A DNA stretch of 64,000 bases, from contig JAUJNX010000010.1 of NCBI GenBank assembly GCA_030447925.1, positions 62,001 to 126,000 of the forward strand. The letters are read 5' to 3'. The notes beneath the pieces were generated by a model. It was given only the letters and a program-made list of their open reading frames with translations, was not told where the DNA came from and ran no database searches. The DNA is from Egibacteraceae bacterium (GTDB lineage Bacteria; Actinomycetota; Nitriliruptoria; Euzebyales; Egibacteraceae). How positions within the stretch are numbered: the stretch's first letter is position 1; each line of letters opens with the position of its first letter. The translations under genes and the position numbers were made by a program. Of the stretch, positions 8,314 to 16,130 are shown piece by piece.

Positions 8314-9747
8314 GTGGAGCAGCTCGCGGGTGCGGGGGCGACGGCCGTGGCCGAGCGCGCCCCGGCGGCGGACCGCACGACTCTGCTGCTGGAGGCCGTC
8401 ACCGGCGACCTGGGCCCGGGGGTCCGGCGGCCGGGCCTGGTGCGGGCGCTGGACGGCGCGGCGCTGGCCGTGCTGACCCTCGTGGTGCTCGACACCGCCA
8501 TCGGCTTCCTGCCCGTCCTCACCGCGGTGCCCTACGTGAACACCACCCGCGTGCTGCTGCTCGCGGGCATCGGCGCCGTCGCGCTCCGCGACCGGCTGCG
8601 CGGCGACCGCCCCTGGCGCGGCCGTCTGCCCGCGGGTTCGGCGCCGGTGGTGGCGGGCGCGGGGCTGCTGCTGTACTGGCAGCTCGCGTCATCGATCGGG
8701 TTCACCACCTCGGACCTGTCGCTCGTGCGCCTGCTCGCCGAGCACCTGGCGACCGCGGCGTTCGTCGTGCTGCTGGTCGACGCGCGCGAGAAGCTCCAGA
8801 TCGTCCTGGCCGTCCTGGGTCTGGCGGTGGGGGCGGTGTGCCTGCACGCGATCCGCCAGTTCGTGGCGGGGGAGAACACCGAGCACTTCCTGCTCTGGTC
8901 CGGCGGGTCGGCCGCAGGGGGGCACGCCGAGACGCTGCCGGACGGCGCGATCGTCCGGGTCGTGGGCTACTTCGCCGACCCCAACGTCCTGGCGACCTGG
9001 CTGGTCCTGCTGCTGCCCGTCGTGGCCGTCGCGCTGTGGGGCGCCGCCGTCCCGCGCTGGGCCGCCGCGCTGTTCCTGGCGCTGCCCGCCGCGGCGCTGG
9101 TGCTGACCTTCAGCCGGGCACCGTTCCTCGGCCTGCTCGCCGCCGCCGCGGTGCTGCTGGGGCGCCGCCGGCCGTGGCTGCCGGTGGCCCTGGCCGTGGT
9201 GGCGGTCGTGGCGCTGGCCAACCCGCTGTCGAGCGGCCGCATGGTGTCCGCGATCGCGCCGCGGCTGGACGTCTGGGCCGAGGCCGCCCGCGTGGTCGTG
9301 GCGGCACCGCTGTTCGGCGTCGGCGCCGGCGGCTTCCGCCAGGTCGCGCCGCTGTACTACAACGCCCACAACCTGTTCCTGCAGCTCGGGGCGGAGGGGG
9401 GGATCGTCGCCGCGGCGGCGATGGTCGTGGTGCTCGCCGGCGCCGTGCGGCTGGCCCTGCGCCACGCCCGGGCGCCGGGGCGGGCGGGCGCGCTGGCCAC
9501 CGCCCTGGCCGTCTCGCTGGTCGCCTTCGCGGTCGTGTCGGTGCTGGACAACCCCTACAACGCGCGGGCGGTCAGCGCGACGTTCTGGCTGCTGATCGGC
9601 CTGCTGCTCGCCACCGCGCGCCTCGGGTACGGTCCGGGCGATGCCCGAGCCCCCCTACCCGCCCGACGTCCTGGCCGGGCGCCCGCGGGTGCCCGCGCGC
9701 CCCGCCACCGTCCCGGCGGACCCCGGCCTCGCCGTCGCGCACCCTGA
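8314..9747 (+). CDS. O-antigen ligase / polymerase family membrane protein (WzyC-like)
   Basis: 477 residues with about eleven hydrophobic helices. The Wzy_C region includes SRAPFLGLLAAAAVLL (about 268-283) and the motif GVGAGGFRQVAPLYYNAHNL (about 331-350), the conserved periplasmic H-x-L loop of ligases and polymerases. Such enzymes link or polymerise undecaprenyl-borne glycans at the outer face of the membrane. The GTG at 8314 has GGAGG six bases upstream. The last 36 codons are low-complexity Pro/Arg/Ala and overlap the next gene by 107 bp; a missing base near 9640 would restore a shorter end, so the true C-terminus is uncertain. Confidence 0.85.
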   Translation: MEQLAGAGATAVAERAPAADRTTLLLEAVTGDLGPGVRRPGLVRALDGAALAVLTLVVLDTAIGFLPVLTAVPYVNTTRVLLLAGIGAVALRDRLRGDRPWRGRLPAGSAPVVAGAGLLLYWQLASSIGFTTSDLSLVRLLAEHLATAAFVVLLVDAREKLQIVLAVLGLAVGAVCLHAIRQFVAGENTEHFLLWSGGSAAGGHAETLPDGAIVRVVGYFADPNVLATWLVLLLPVVAVALWGAAVPRWAAALFLALPAAALVLTFSRAPFLGLLAAAAVLLGRRRPWLPVALAVVAVVALANPLSSGRMVSAIAPRLDVWAEAARVVVAAPLFGVGAGGFRQVAPLYYNAHNLFLQLGAEGGIVAAAAMVVVLAGAVRLALRHARAPGRAGALATALAVSLVAFAVVSVLDNPYNARAVSATFWLLIGLLLATARLGYGPGDARAPLPARRPGRAPAGARAPRHRPGGPRPRRRAP

Positions 9748-10465
9748 GTCGGGCTTCGCGGGCACCGTCGTCCGCGTCGAGGCGGGCGTCGCGGTGGTGC
9801 GCGACGCGCGCGGGCGGGAGCGCACGTTCCCCCTCCGGTCCACCGTGTTCCGGGTCGACGGCCGCGCGGCGGTGCTGGACCGGCCCCGGCCCCGGCCGCG
9901 CCCGGGGACGGGTGGGCCCTCGCGCACGGCGTCGGGGTCGATCGCGTCGGGCCGCACGGCCGCGCGCACCGCCCGGGCGGCGCGCATCTACGTCGAGGGC
10001 CTGCACGACGCGGAGCTGCTGGAGAAGGTCTGGGGCGACGACCTGCGCGACGAGGGCGTGGTGGTCGAGCCGATCGACGGGGTCGACAACCTGCCCGGGG
10101 CCGTGCGCGCCTTCCGCCCCGGGCCCGGCCGGCGCCTGGGCGTCCTGCTCGACCACCTCGTGCCGGGCTCCAAGGAGCAGCGTGTGGCCGCCGCGGTCGC
10201 GCACCCCGAGGTGCTGGTCACGGGCCACCCCTACGTGGACGTCTGGCAGGGCGTGCGCCCGCGGGTCCTGGGCATCGGCGCGTGGCCCGAGGTCCCGCGC
10301 GGCCGGCCGTGGAAGGAGGGCGTCTGCGCGGCGCTGGGCGTCGGTGACCCCCCCGCCTTCTGGCGCCGCCTGCTGCGGTCCGTCGGCTCCTACGCCGACC
10401 TGGAGCAGCCGCTCGTCGGCGCGGTCGAGCAGCTGCTGGATTTCGTCACCGAACCCGGGCGGTAA
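9641..10465 (+). CDS. DUF3097 family protein
   Basis: 274 residues. The N-terminus (PPDVLAG, PADPGLAVAHPESGFAGTVV) and core (RIYVEGLHDAELLEKVWGDD, GRRLGVLLDHLVPGSKE, HPYVDVWQGVRP) match the DUF3097 family, which is widespread and syntenic in Actinomycetota but functionally uncharacterised. The core resembles a Toprim-like strand-loop pattern (VEG, DHL). It is soluble and probably cytoplasmic. The ATG at 9641 is needed for the conserved N-terminus, which forces a 107-bp overlap with the upstream ligase gene. Confidence 0.88.
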   Translation: MPEPPYPPDVLAGRPRVPARPATVPADPGLAVAHPESGFAGTVVRVEAGVAVVRDARGRERTFPLRSTVFRVDGRAAVLDRPRPRPRPGTGGPSRTASGSIASGRTAARTARAARIYVEGLHDAELLEKVWGDDLRDEGVVVEPIDGVDNLPGAVRAFRPGPGRRLGVLLDHLVPGSKEQRVAAAVAHPEVLVTGHPYVDVWQGVRPRVLGIGAWPEVPRGRPWKEGVCAALGVGDPPAFWRRLLRSVGSYADLEQPLVGAVEQLLDFVTEPGR

Positions 10466-10536
10466 GGGCGGGCACGCCCCCCGGATCACCATCCGCCCGA
10501 TGTTCGGGCCCGCCCGCGGACGGGCATCAGCGGGGG

Positions 10537-10908
10537 ATGGCGACGATCGAAGAGATGCTCAGCTGGTCCGGTCGCACCGTGGTGGACCGGGACGGGGAGA
10601 AGATCGGCGAGGTCGAGGAGATCCTCGTCGAGGACGAGACCGACGAGCCGGTGTTCGCGCTCGTGCAGACCGGGCTGTTCGGGACCCAGCGCACCTACGT
10701 GCCGCTGGACGGCGCGGAGGAGCGTGACGGCGACGTGGCCGTGCCCTTCGCCAAGGCGCAGGTGGCCGACGCGCCGCGCGCCGGCCGCGACGAGCCGCTG
10801 GAGCCCGACCAGGAGGCCGAGCTGTACCGCTGGTACGGCCTGACCTACGTCGACACCCGCCTGCGCCCCCACGCCGGCGGCCCCGCGGCCCCGCCTCCCC
10901 TCACCTAG
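10537..10908 (+). CDS. PRC-barrel domain protein
   Basis: 123 residues. The PRC-barrel core is GRTVVDRDGEKIGEVEEILV (about residues 10-29), continuing FALVQTGLFGTQRTYVPLDG and VAVPFAKAQVADAP. A C-terminal segment, DQEAELYRWYGLTYVDTRL, is the common tail of actinobacterial PRC-barrel proteins with a YG/YW motif. These small proteins bind RNA or membrane partners in other contexts; no specific role can be assigned here. A strong stem-loop follows the stop. Confidence 0.85.
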   Translation: MATIEEMLSWSGRTVVDRDGEKIGEVEEILVEDETDEPVFALVQTGLFGTQRTYVPLDGAEERDGDVAVPFAKAQVADAPRAGRDEPLEPDQEAELYRWYGLTYVDTRLRPHAGGPAAPPPLT

Positions 10909-10913
10909 CCCAC

Positions 10914-10944
10914 ACCGCGGGACGCGTGGGGCGGCGTCCGCGGT
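10914..10944 (+). terminator. Long stem-loop downstream of the PRC-barrel gene
   Basis: Left arm ACCGCGGGACGC (10914-10925) pairs with right arm GCGTCCGCGGT (10934-10944), leaving one bulged G and an 8-base loop. It begins five bases after the PRC-barrel stop and ends before a TACACT -10-like box (10973-10978) for the next gene. There is no T-run. A terminator without U-tract is the simplest reading. Confidence 0.5.
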
Positions 10945-11014
10945 CCGGCCCGGAAGCCGCCGGCGGCGCCGGTACACTTCGCCCTCTCGGCAGGTCGAGA
11001 AGGGGGCCCAGCAG

Positions 11015-11482
11015 GTGACGACCCAGCAGGTGTACGAGGTCGCGGTCGAACGCCAGAAGGCGGCGCAGGCGGCCGGCAACTACGACCTTGCGGACCTGCC
11101 GGGCGGGCTGGCGGAGCCGGCGGCGGCGGCGCGCGTGGGCAAGGTGCCCAAGCAGGACAAGATCCTGGCGGGGGGCAAGGCGCTGGGGTCGGTGGCGCAG
11201 CTGCACCCGGGGGCGGCGCTGGCGGTCTTCGGCCGGCCCGAGTCGCGCTGGGCCATGGCCTACTGGCGGCGGACCGGCGCGGCGGCCTCGATGACCGAGC
11301 TGCTGAGCTACGCCCGCCAGCTCATCGGCATGACCCCGTCCGGCGACCTGGTGGTCTGCCTCTGCGGGCACGCGGGGCAGGGCCAGTGCATCCCGCTGTG
11401 GGCCCCCCGCGACCAGGTCAGCCTGACCGTGCAGCCCAACGACCTGGTGCTGCGCTTCGAGGGCCTCGTCGAGGACCAGTGA
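11015..11482 (+). CDS. Conserved hypothetical protein, 155 aa, linked to hisN
   Basis: Soluble 155-residue protein of no family I recognise. The N-terminal third is helical with Lys/Ala (VYEVAVERQKAAQAAGNYDL). The C-terminal part has beta character and a compact cysteine group in VVCLCGHAGQGQCIPLWAP (Cys-x-Cys-x7-Cys with a His), which could bind a metal. The GTG start is supported by an AAGGGGG ribosome-binding site at 11000-11006 and a TACACT box 37 bases upstream. Its stop overlaps the hisN start (GTGA), so the two are translationally coupled. Confidence 0.65.
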   Translation: MTTQQVYEVAVERQKAAQAAGNYDLADLPGGLAEPAAAARVGKVPKQDKILAGGKALGSVAQLHPGAALAVFGRPESRWAMAYWRRTGAAASMTELLSYARQLIGMTPSGDLVVCLCGHAGQGQCIPLWAPRDQVSLTVQPNDLVLRFEGLVEDQ

Positions 11483-12276
11483 CCCCCGCGGTCGACCTCG
11501 CGGCCTGCCGCGCGGTCGCACTGGAGGTCGCGGCGGAGGCCGACGCGCTCGCGCTGCGCTGGTTCGCGGGCGGCGTGGACGCGCGCGCGAAGGCCGACGG
11601 CAGCCCGGTCACCCAGGCCGACCTCCAGGTCGAGGCGCTCGCGCGCGACCGGCTGGCCGCCGCCCTCCCCGCCCACGCCGTGGCGGGGGAGGAGCAGGGG
11701 GGCGGGCTGGAGCCCGGGGTGCCGACCTGGCTGGTCGACCCCATCGACGGGACCAAGAACTTCGTGCGCGGCGTGCCGGTGTGGGCCACATTGCTCGCCC
11801 TGGTCGTCGATGGCGAGCCCGTGGTCGGCGTGGTCAGCGCGCCGGCGATGGGCGAGCGGTGGGACGGGGCGGCCGGGCTGGGAGCGCGGCGCAACGGCGA
11901 GCCGGTGCAGGTCAGCGCGGTCGCGGCGCTGGGGGAGGCCCACCTGGCCCACGGCGGGCTCGCGTGGTTCCGCCGCAGCCCGCGGCACTGGGCGCTGTTC
12001 GGCGACCTGGTCGACCGCGTCGCGCGCACCCGCGGGTTCGGCGACTTCTGGATGCACCTGCTGGTCGCCGGCGGGATGGTCGACGCCGCGGTCGAGCGCG
12101 ACGTGCAGCCGTGGGACGTCGCCGCCCCGGCCTGCGTGGTGACGGCGGCGGGCGGGCGCATGACCGCGTGGGACGGCGGCCCGCTGCTGGGCAGCGGCGA
12201 GGCGCTCACGTCCAACGGGCGCCTCCACGCCGACCTCGTCGCCCACCTGGCCGCCGGTGCGGGCCCCGCGGCGTGA
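11479..12276 (+). CDS. hisN: Histidinol-phosphatase, inositol-monophosphatase family (HisN-like)
   Basis: 265 residues of the FIG/IMPase metal-dependent phosphatase fold. Metal-binding motif 1 is HAVAGEEQGG, motif 2 is WLVDPIDGTKNFVRGVPVWA (about residues 84-103), and the C-terminal motif is DVQPWDVAAPACVV. The KNFVRGVPVWATL form is typical of actinobacterial HisN, which dephosphorylates L-histidinol phosphate in histidine synthesis; a general inositol-1-phosphatase is the alternative. The GTG start overlaps the upstream stop by four bases, and its own stop overlaps the next GTG in the same way, so three genes form a coupled unit. Confidence 0.85.
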   Translation: MTPAVDLAACRAVALEVAAEADALALRWFAGGVDARAKADGSPVTQADLQVEALARDRLAAALPAHAVAGEEQGGGLEPGVPTWLVDPIDGTKNFVRGVPVWATLLALVVDGEPVVGVVSAPAMGERWDGAAGLGARRNGEPVQVSAVAALGEAHLAHGGLAWFRRSPRHWALFGDLVDRVARTRGFGDFWMHLLVAGGMVDAAVERDVQPWDVAAPACVVTAAGGRMTAWDGGPLLGSGEALTSNGRLHADLVAHLAAGAGPAA

Positions 12277-12748
12277 CCGCGGGCCCGGCGGGCGACGACG
12301 TGCCGCTGCGCGCCGCGCTCGACGCGGTGCTGCGGGGGAGCCCGCTGCTCGCCGCCGTCGGCGGGGAGCTGCTCGGCTGGGGGCGGGCTGGGCGCAGGTG
12401 CGCGCGGTCGCGCCGCCCGGGGCGGGCAACGTCGCGGGGACGGTCTCGGGCGCGGTGCTGCTCGGCCTCGCCGACGCGGCGTTCGAGGTCGCCTGCAACG
12501 GGCACGGCCGGCGCGCGGTCGCCCTGGACCTGTCGGCCCACTTCCCCAGCGCGGGGGTGCCCGGCGAGGTGCTGGTCGCGACCGCCAACGAGGTGGCGCG
12601 GTCGGCGCGGACCGCCTCCTACCGCATCGAGGTCGCGGGCGGGGACCCGCTCCGGCCGCCGCTGCTCTGCCAGGCGCTGGCCTACCGCACCCGCGACTGG
12701 CACCTCGGCGAGGACGCCTGGCCCCCGGACTGGGTGGCCGGGCGCTGA
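12273..12748 (+). CDS. PaaI-type hotdog thioesterase (frame break near 12380)
   Basis: The N-terminus (LRAALDAVLRGSPLLAAVGG, then ELLGWG) is read from GTG at 12273. The rest (WAQVRAVAPPGAGNVAGTVS, then GAVLLGLADAAFEVACNGHG) lies one frame away. Restoring one G in the run at about 12378-12381 joins them into a complete hotdog-fold domain ending WPPDWVAGR. PaaI-like enzymes hydrolyse aryl- or acyl-CoA thioesters; the GxxxGxxxxxLAD pattern is present. Four-base overlap with hisN indicates coupled translation. Confidence 0.75.
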
Positions 12749-12783
12749 GCCACGGCGCGGACCCGCCAGCGGGCCCCCGGCCG

Positions 12784-13563
12784 TCAGACCGGCATGGGCA
12801 CGCGGATGAGGTCTTCGCTGGCGCGCCACAGCCCGGCGGCGGTCCCCGGGTCATAGGACGCGTCGCTGGTGCGGCGCTGCTGGCCCCAGCGGTCGAAGCA
12901 CTCGGCGGTCACGCCCTCCAGCTCCGGGTCGGTCGCGACCTTGAGCACCGTGCGCGCGGGCGCCGACAGGCCGGGCTCGACGCAGTTGACGGTGATGTCC
13001 AGCCCGTCCAGCCGGCACGCCAGCTCGTAGGTGAACAGCACCATCGCGAGCTGGGCCTGGGCGTAGGCGCGGGCCGGGCTGTAGTCGCGCTCGCCGTGCA
13101 GGTCGTCGAGGTCGACGTGCCCGCCGTGGTGGACGCGCGACACGACGTTCACGACCCGCGACGGCGCGGCCTCGGCCAGCGGCTCCAGCAGCAGGGTGGT
13201 GAGGTGGAACGCCGACAGGTAGCAGCCGGCCAGCGTGCGCTCGACGCCGTCGGCGGTCAGGGCGTGCTGCGGGGCGACGGCGCCCCCGACGTTGACGAGC
13301 AGGTCGATGCGCTCGTGGCGGTCGCGGACGCACGCGGCGAGTTCGCTGACCGAGGACTGCGACAGCCGGTCGACGCCCAGGGCCTCGATCGCGTCGCTGT
13401 CGCTGAGCCGCCGGAGGGTCTGTTTGGCGACCGCCGGGTCGTCGTCCTCCACGGCGGCGACGATGCGGGCGCCGCGCTGGGCGAGGCCGACCGCGATGGC
13501 GCGACCCATGCCGGTGGTAGCGCCGGTCACGAGCGCGACCCGGCCGGAGAGTGGTGCCGTCAT
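12784..13563 (-). CDS. Short-chain dehydrogenase/reductase (SDR), protochlorophyllide-reductase-like group
   Basis: 259 residues. Rossmann motif VALVTGATTGMGRAIAVGLA (about residues 11-30); the usual NNAG appears as LLVNVGGAVAPQ. In place of the usual YxxxK, an SDR-like segment YSPARAYAQAQLAMVLFTYE has Tyr but Gln where Lys is expected, so catalysis is uncertain. The C-terminus SASEDLI-like region fits retinol-dehydrogenase-like SDRs. ATG at 13563 has AGGAGG eight bases upstream. Unlike most neighbours it has a clear leader. Substrate unknown. Confidence 0.82.
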   Translation of the reverse strand: MTAPLSGRVALVTGATTGMGRAIAVGLAQRGARIVAAVEDDDPAVAKQTLRRLSDSDAIEALGVDRLSQSSVSELAACVRDRHERIDLLVNVGGAVAPQHALTADGVERTLAGCYLSAFHLTTLLLEPLAEAAPSRVVNVVSRVHHGGHVDLDDLHGERDYSPARAYAQAQLAMVLFTYELACRLDGLDITVNCVEPGLSAPARTVLKVATDPELEGVTAECFDRWGQQRRTSDASYDPGTAAGLWRASEDLIRVPMPV

Positions 13564-13690
13564 GTCAGGTGTCCTCCTGTGTGCGCTGCGTCGTCGGAGC
13601 GCCACACAGGGACAGGATGCACGAACGGGCCTCAAGTGCCAAACCACGCCAACGACGCAGAGCAGTTGTGGACCGCCCAAGCGGGGCGCT

Positions 13691-14017
13691 TCACCCGCGC
13701 AGGGCCGCCACCTCGCGCTCGCACTCCTCGACGAAGGCCTGGGCCGCGGCGAGGCGGTCGTCGGAGCGTTCGAGCTCGTCGAGCAGCGTCGTGCGGTGGC
13801 GCCCGACGGCCTCCAGCAGCGGGCGCTGGGTGCCCTCCACCGGCCGGCGCACCCGGCGCGACAGCGCAGCGGACCGCTCGCGCGTGTCGTGGGCGAAGGC
13901 CTCCAGCCGCGCCGTCTCGCGCTCGAGGAACTCCCGGTAGCGCAGGAGGTCCGCGTGCTCCTCGCGGGCGCGCAGCAGCGTGAAGTAGGCCGCGTCGTAC
14001 TCCGACCGGCGGCTCAC
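13691..14017 (-). CDS. Small charged helical (coiled-coil-like) protein, 108 aa
   Basis: The sequence is almost entirely helix-forming and rich in Arg, Glu and Leu (FTLLRAREEHADLLRYREFL, ERETARLEAF, VEECEREVAALRG), suggesting a coiled coil. No family is recognised. The GTG start overlaps the stop of the upstream M20 peptidase by four bases (GTGA), so it is translationally coupled to the peptidase and may be a partner or regulator of it. Confidence 0.6.
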   Translation of the reverse strand: MSRRSEYDAAYFTLLRAREEHADLLRYREFLERETARLEAFAHDTRERSAALSRRVRRPVEGTQRPLLEAVGRHRTTLLDELERSDDRLAAAQAFVEECEREVAALRG

Positions 14018-15453
14018 GCGCCGCCCCGGCGGACCCCGCGGGCGGCCAGCTCGGCGAACAGGTAGGCCTCGGCCAGGCAGGCGCGGTGCCAGTCGCCCAG
14101 GTGCAGCGACTCGTCGATGCCGTGGGCGCGGGTGTCGGGGTCCTCCACGCCGGTGAGCAGCACCGCGGGACCGCCCAGCGCCCGCTGGAGGGGCTCGAGC
14201 AGCGGGATCGACCCGCCGACGCCGATGTGCACCGCGGGCCGGCCGTAGGCGCGGCCCAGCGCGGCGTCGGTCGCCTCCGCCGCCGGGCCGGACGGGTCGG
14301 TGACGAAGGCGCGGGCGCGCGCACCCGGGGTCACGTCCACGTGCAGCCCCCACGGCACCGAACCGCGCAGCCAGTCGGTGAGCACCGCCAGCGCGCGGTC
14401 GGGGTCCTGGCCGGGGGCCAGGCGCAGGCTCAGCCGCGCGCGGGCCGACGGCACCAGCGTGTTGGACGACGCCGCGACCGACGGGGCGTCCACGCCGATG
14501 ACCGTCGCGGTCGGTCGCGCCCACAGCCGCTCCAGCACGGTGGCGGCCGGGTCGCCGACCAGGCGGACGCCGGGCAGGACCCCCGCCTCCTCGCGGAACG
14601 CCTGCTCGTCGAAGTCCAGCGCGGCCACGCGGTCGCGCTCCTGCGCCGAGGCCGGGCGGACGTCGTCGGCGAAGCCGGGGACGGCCACGGCGCCGTCGTC
14701 ATCGACCAGACCGCCGAGCAGGCGCACCAGCCCGGTGAGCGCGTCGGGCACCGCCCCGCCGTACATGCCCGAGTGCACCGCGTGGTCCAGCGCGCGGACC
14801 TCCACGACGCAGTCGACCAGGCCGCGCAGCAGGTAGGTCAGCGCCGGGGTGCCGACCTTCCAGTTCATCGAGTCGGTGACCACGACCACGTCGGCGTCCA
14901 GATCCGCGGCGTGGCGGGCCAGCAGGGCGTCCAGGTGCGCGCTGCCCGTCTCCTCCTCGCCCTCGACCACGACGCGGAGGTTGACGGGGACCGCGCCGCG
15001 GGCCTGCAGCCAGGCGTCCAGGGCGGCGAGGTGGACCGCGATCCCCGCCTTGTCGTCCGCGGCGCCGCGCCCGTAGAGCCGGCCCGCGCGCTCGGTGGGC
15101 TCGAAGGGCGGCGAGGTCCAGCGCGCCGGGTCACCGGGCGGCTGGACGTCGTGGTGGGCGTACAGCAGCACCGTCGGGGCGTCCGGTCCGGCGTGCAGGT
15201 GGTCCGCGGCGACGGCGGGGTGGCTGCCCTCGACCTCCAGGACGCGGGCGTGCTCGACCCCGCGGGCGGCCAGCAGGTCGCGGACCGCCTCGGCGGCGGC
15301 GCGGACGGCGGCGGGGTCGTGCCCGGGCGCGCTGACCGAGGGGATGCGGACCAGCGCCTCGAGGTCCGCGCGGTGCACGGGCAGGCGCGCCGCCAGGGCG
15401 TCGCGGACGTCGGACAGGTCGGCGGGGGGCTCGGCTGCGGGGGCGGTCGTCAT
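14014..15453 (-). CDS. M20 family metallopeptidase / dipeptidase
   Basis: 479 residues. The zinc-site motifs of M20 peptidases are present: LLYAHHDVQPPGDPARWTS (about residues 95-113), GRGAADDKAGIAVHLAAL with the bridging Asp, VVEGEEETGSAHLDALL with the catalytic Glu pair, and a C-terminal GVEDPDTRAHGIDESLHLGD with the last His ligand. The dimerisation (lid) domain lies between about 200 and 330. Length and motifs fit the CNDP-like dipeptidase group that cleaves dipeptides in the cytosol. The ATG lies eight bases after a CAGGCT box with no convincing Shine-Dalgarno. Confidence 0.93.
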   Translation of the reverse strand: MTTAPAAEPPADLSDVRDALAARLPVHRADLEALVRIPSVSAPGHDPAAVRAAAEAVRDLLAARGVEHARVLEVEGSHPAVAADHLHAGPDAPTVLLYAHHDVQPPGDPARWTSPPFEPTERAGRLYGRGAADDKAGIAVHLAALDAWLQARGAVPVNLRVVVEGEEETGSAHLDALLARHAADLDADVVVVTDSMNWKVGTPALTYLLRGLVDCVVEVRALDHAVHSGMYGGAVPDALTGLVRLLGGLVDDDGAVAVPGFADDVRPASAQERDRVAALDFDEQAFREEAGVLPGVRLVGDPAATVLERLWARPTATVIGVDAPSVAASSNTLVPSARARLSLRLAPGQDPDRALAVLTDWLRGSVPWGLHVDVTPGARARAFVTDPSGPAAEATDAALGRAYGRPAVHIGVGGSIPLLEPLQRALGGPAVLLTGVEDPDTRAHGIDESLHLGDWHRACLAEAYLFAELAARGVRRGGA

Positions 15454-15509
15454 GGCCCCCCAGCCTGCCCTGCCGCCACCCGCCCCACCGCCAGGCCGCC
15501 ACGGCACGT

Positions 15510-16088
15510 TCAGCCGCCGTGGCGGCGGCGGTAGGCGCGCATCTTGGTGCGGCTGCCGCAGACGCGCATCGCGCACCAGCGCCCCGACCGGTTGCGCGAG
15601 CGGTCCCAGAACCCCCAGCCGCAGCCGCGGCAGGTCTTCAGCCGCGACCACGACCCGTCGAGCAGCGCCGCGGCGGTGATGCCCAGCAGCGTCCCCGCCA
15701 CCGCCGCGGCGCCCTCGCCCGCGGGCTCCAGCACGAGGCGTCCATCCGCGTCGAGCTGGGCGACCAGCGGCACGGCGCGCAGCACGCCGTTCACCCGGTC
15801 GCGGTCGGGCGCGCCGGGATCGGCGTTGGCGGCCGCCAGCGCGCGCAGGTCGGCGCGCAGCGCGACCAGGCGCGCGCGGTCGGCCTCGCCGATGCCCGCG
15901 GCGGGGAGCAGCCCCGCGTCGCGCAGCCACGCCGTCGCGACCGCGACGTCCCCCAGCTCGTCCCAGTCGTGCTCGTCCTCGGCGCTGTTGAGGAAGGGCG
16001 CGTCGATCGTCTCCCGGCCCGGCGCCGGGGCGGCCGGGTCGGCGAAGGGCCGCGGGGGCCGGTTGACGCCGGGCTCGTCGCTGTCCAT
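15510..16088 (-). CDS. CGNR zinc-finger transcriptional regulator (ABATE domain)
   Basis: 192 residues. An N-terminal ABATE-like domain (FLNSAEDEHDWDELGDVAVA, TAWLRDAGLLPA) precedes the C-terminal CGNR-type finger: CRGCGWGFWDRSRNRSGRWC, then MRVCGSRTKMRAYRRR. The four zinc-binding cysteines and the basic tail are intact. Proteins of this class are DNA-binding regulators, often of stress or antibiotic genes. It is divergent from a lipoprotein gene over 42 bp that contain a perfect inverted repeat, the likely operator for self-regulation. Confidence 0.92.
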   Translation of the reverse strand: MDSDEPGVNRPPRPFADPAAPAPGRETIDAPFLNSAEDEHDWDELGDVAVATAWLRDAGLLPAAGIGEADRARLVALRADLRALAAANADPGAPDRDRVNGVLRAVPLVAQLDADGRLVLEPAGEGAAAVAGTLLGITAAALLDGSWSRLKTCRGCGWGFWDRSRNRSGRWCAMRVCGSRTKMRAYRRRHGG

Positions 16089-16090
16089 AA

Positions 16091-16117
16091 TTACCGTCTA
16101 ACTATATACGACGGTAA
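16091..16117. promoter_or_regulatory. Divergent promoter/operator with inverted repeat TTACCGTC-N11-GACGGTAA
   Basis: Perfect 8-bp arms (16091-16098, 16110-16117) flank an A+T-rich spacer with TATA-like -10 elements readable on both strands (TATAGT for the regulator, CTATAT for the lipoprotein). It starts three bases from the regulator's ATG. In such a G+C-rich genome this short A+T patch is striking and fits an operator for the CGNR protein. Confidence 0.7.
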
Positions 16118-16130
16118 CGAAAGGCAGGGG

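Noticed and set aside
12755-12780. Hairpin between the thioesterase and SDR genes as a bidirectional terminator
   Set aside because: Arms are imperfect and short and there is no T-run on either strand.
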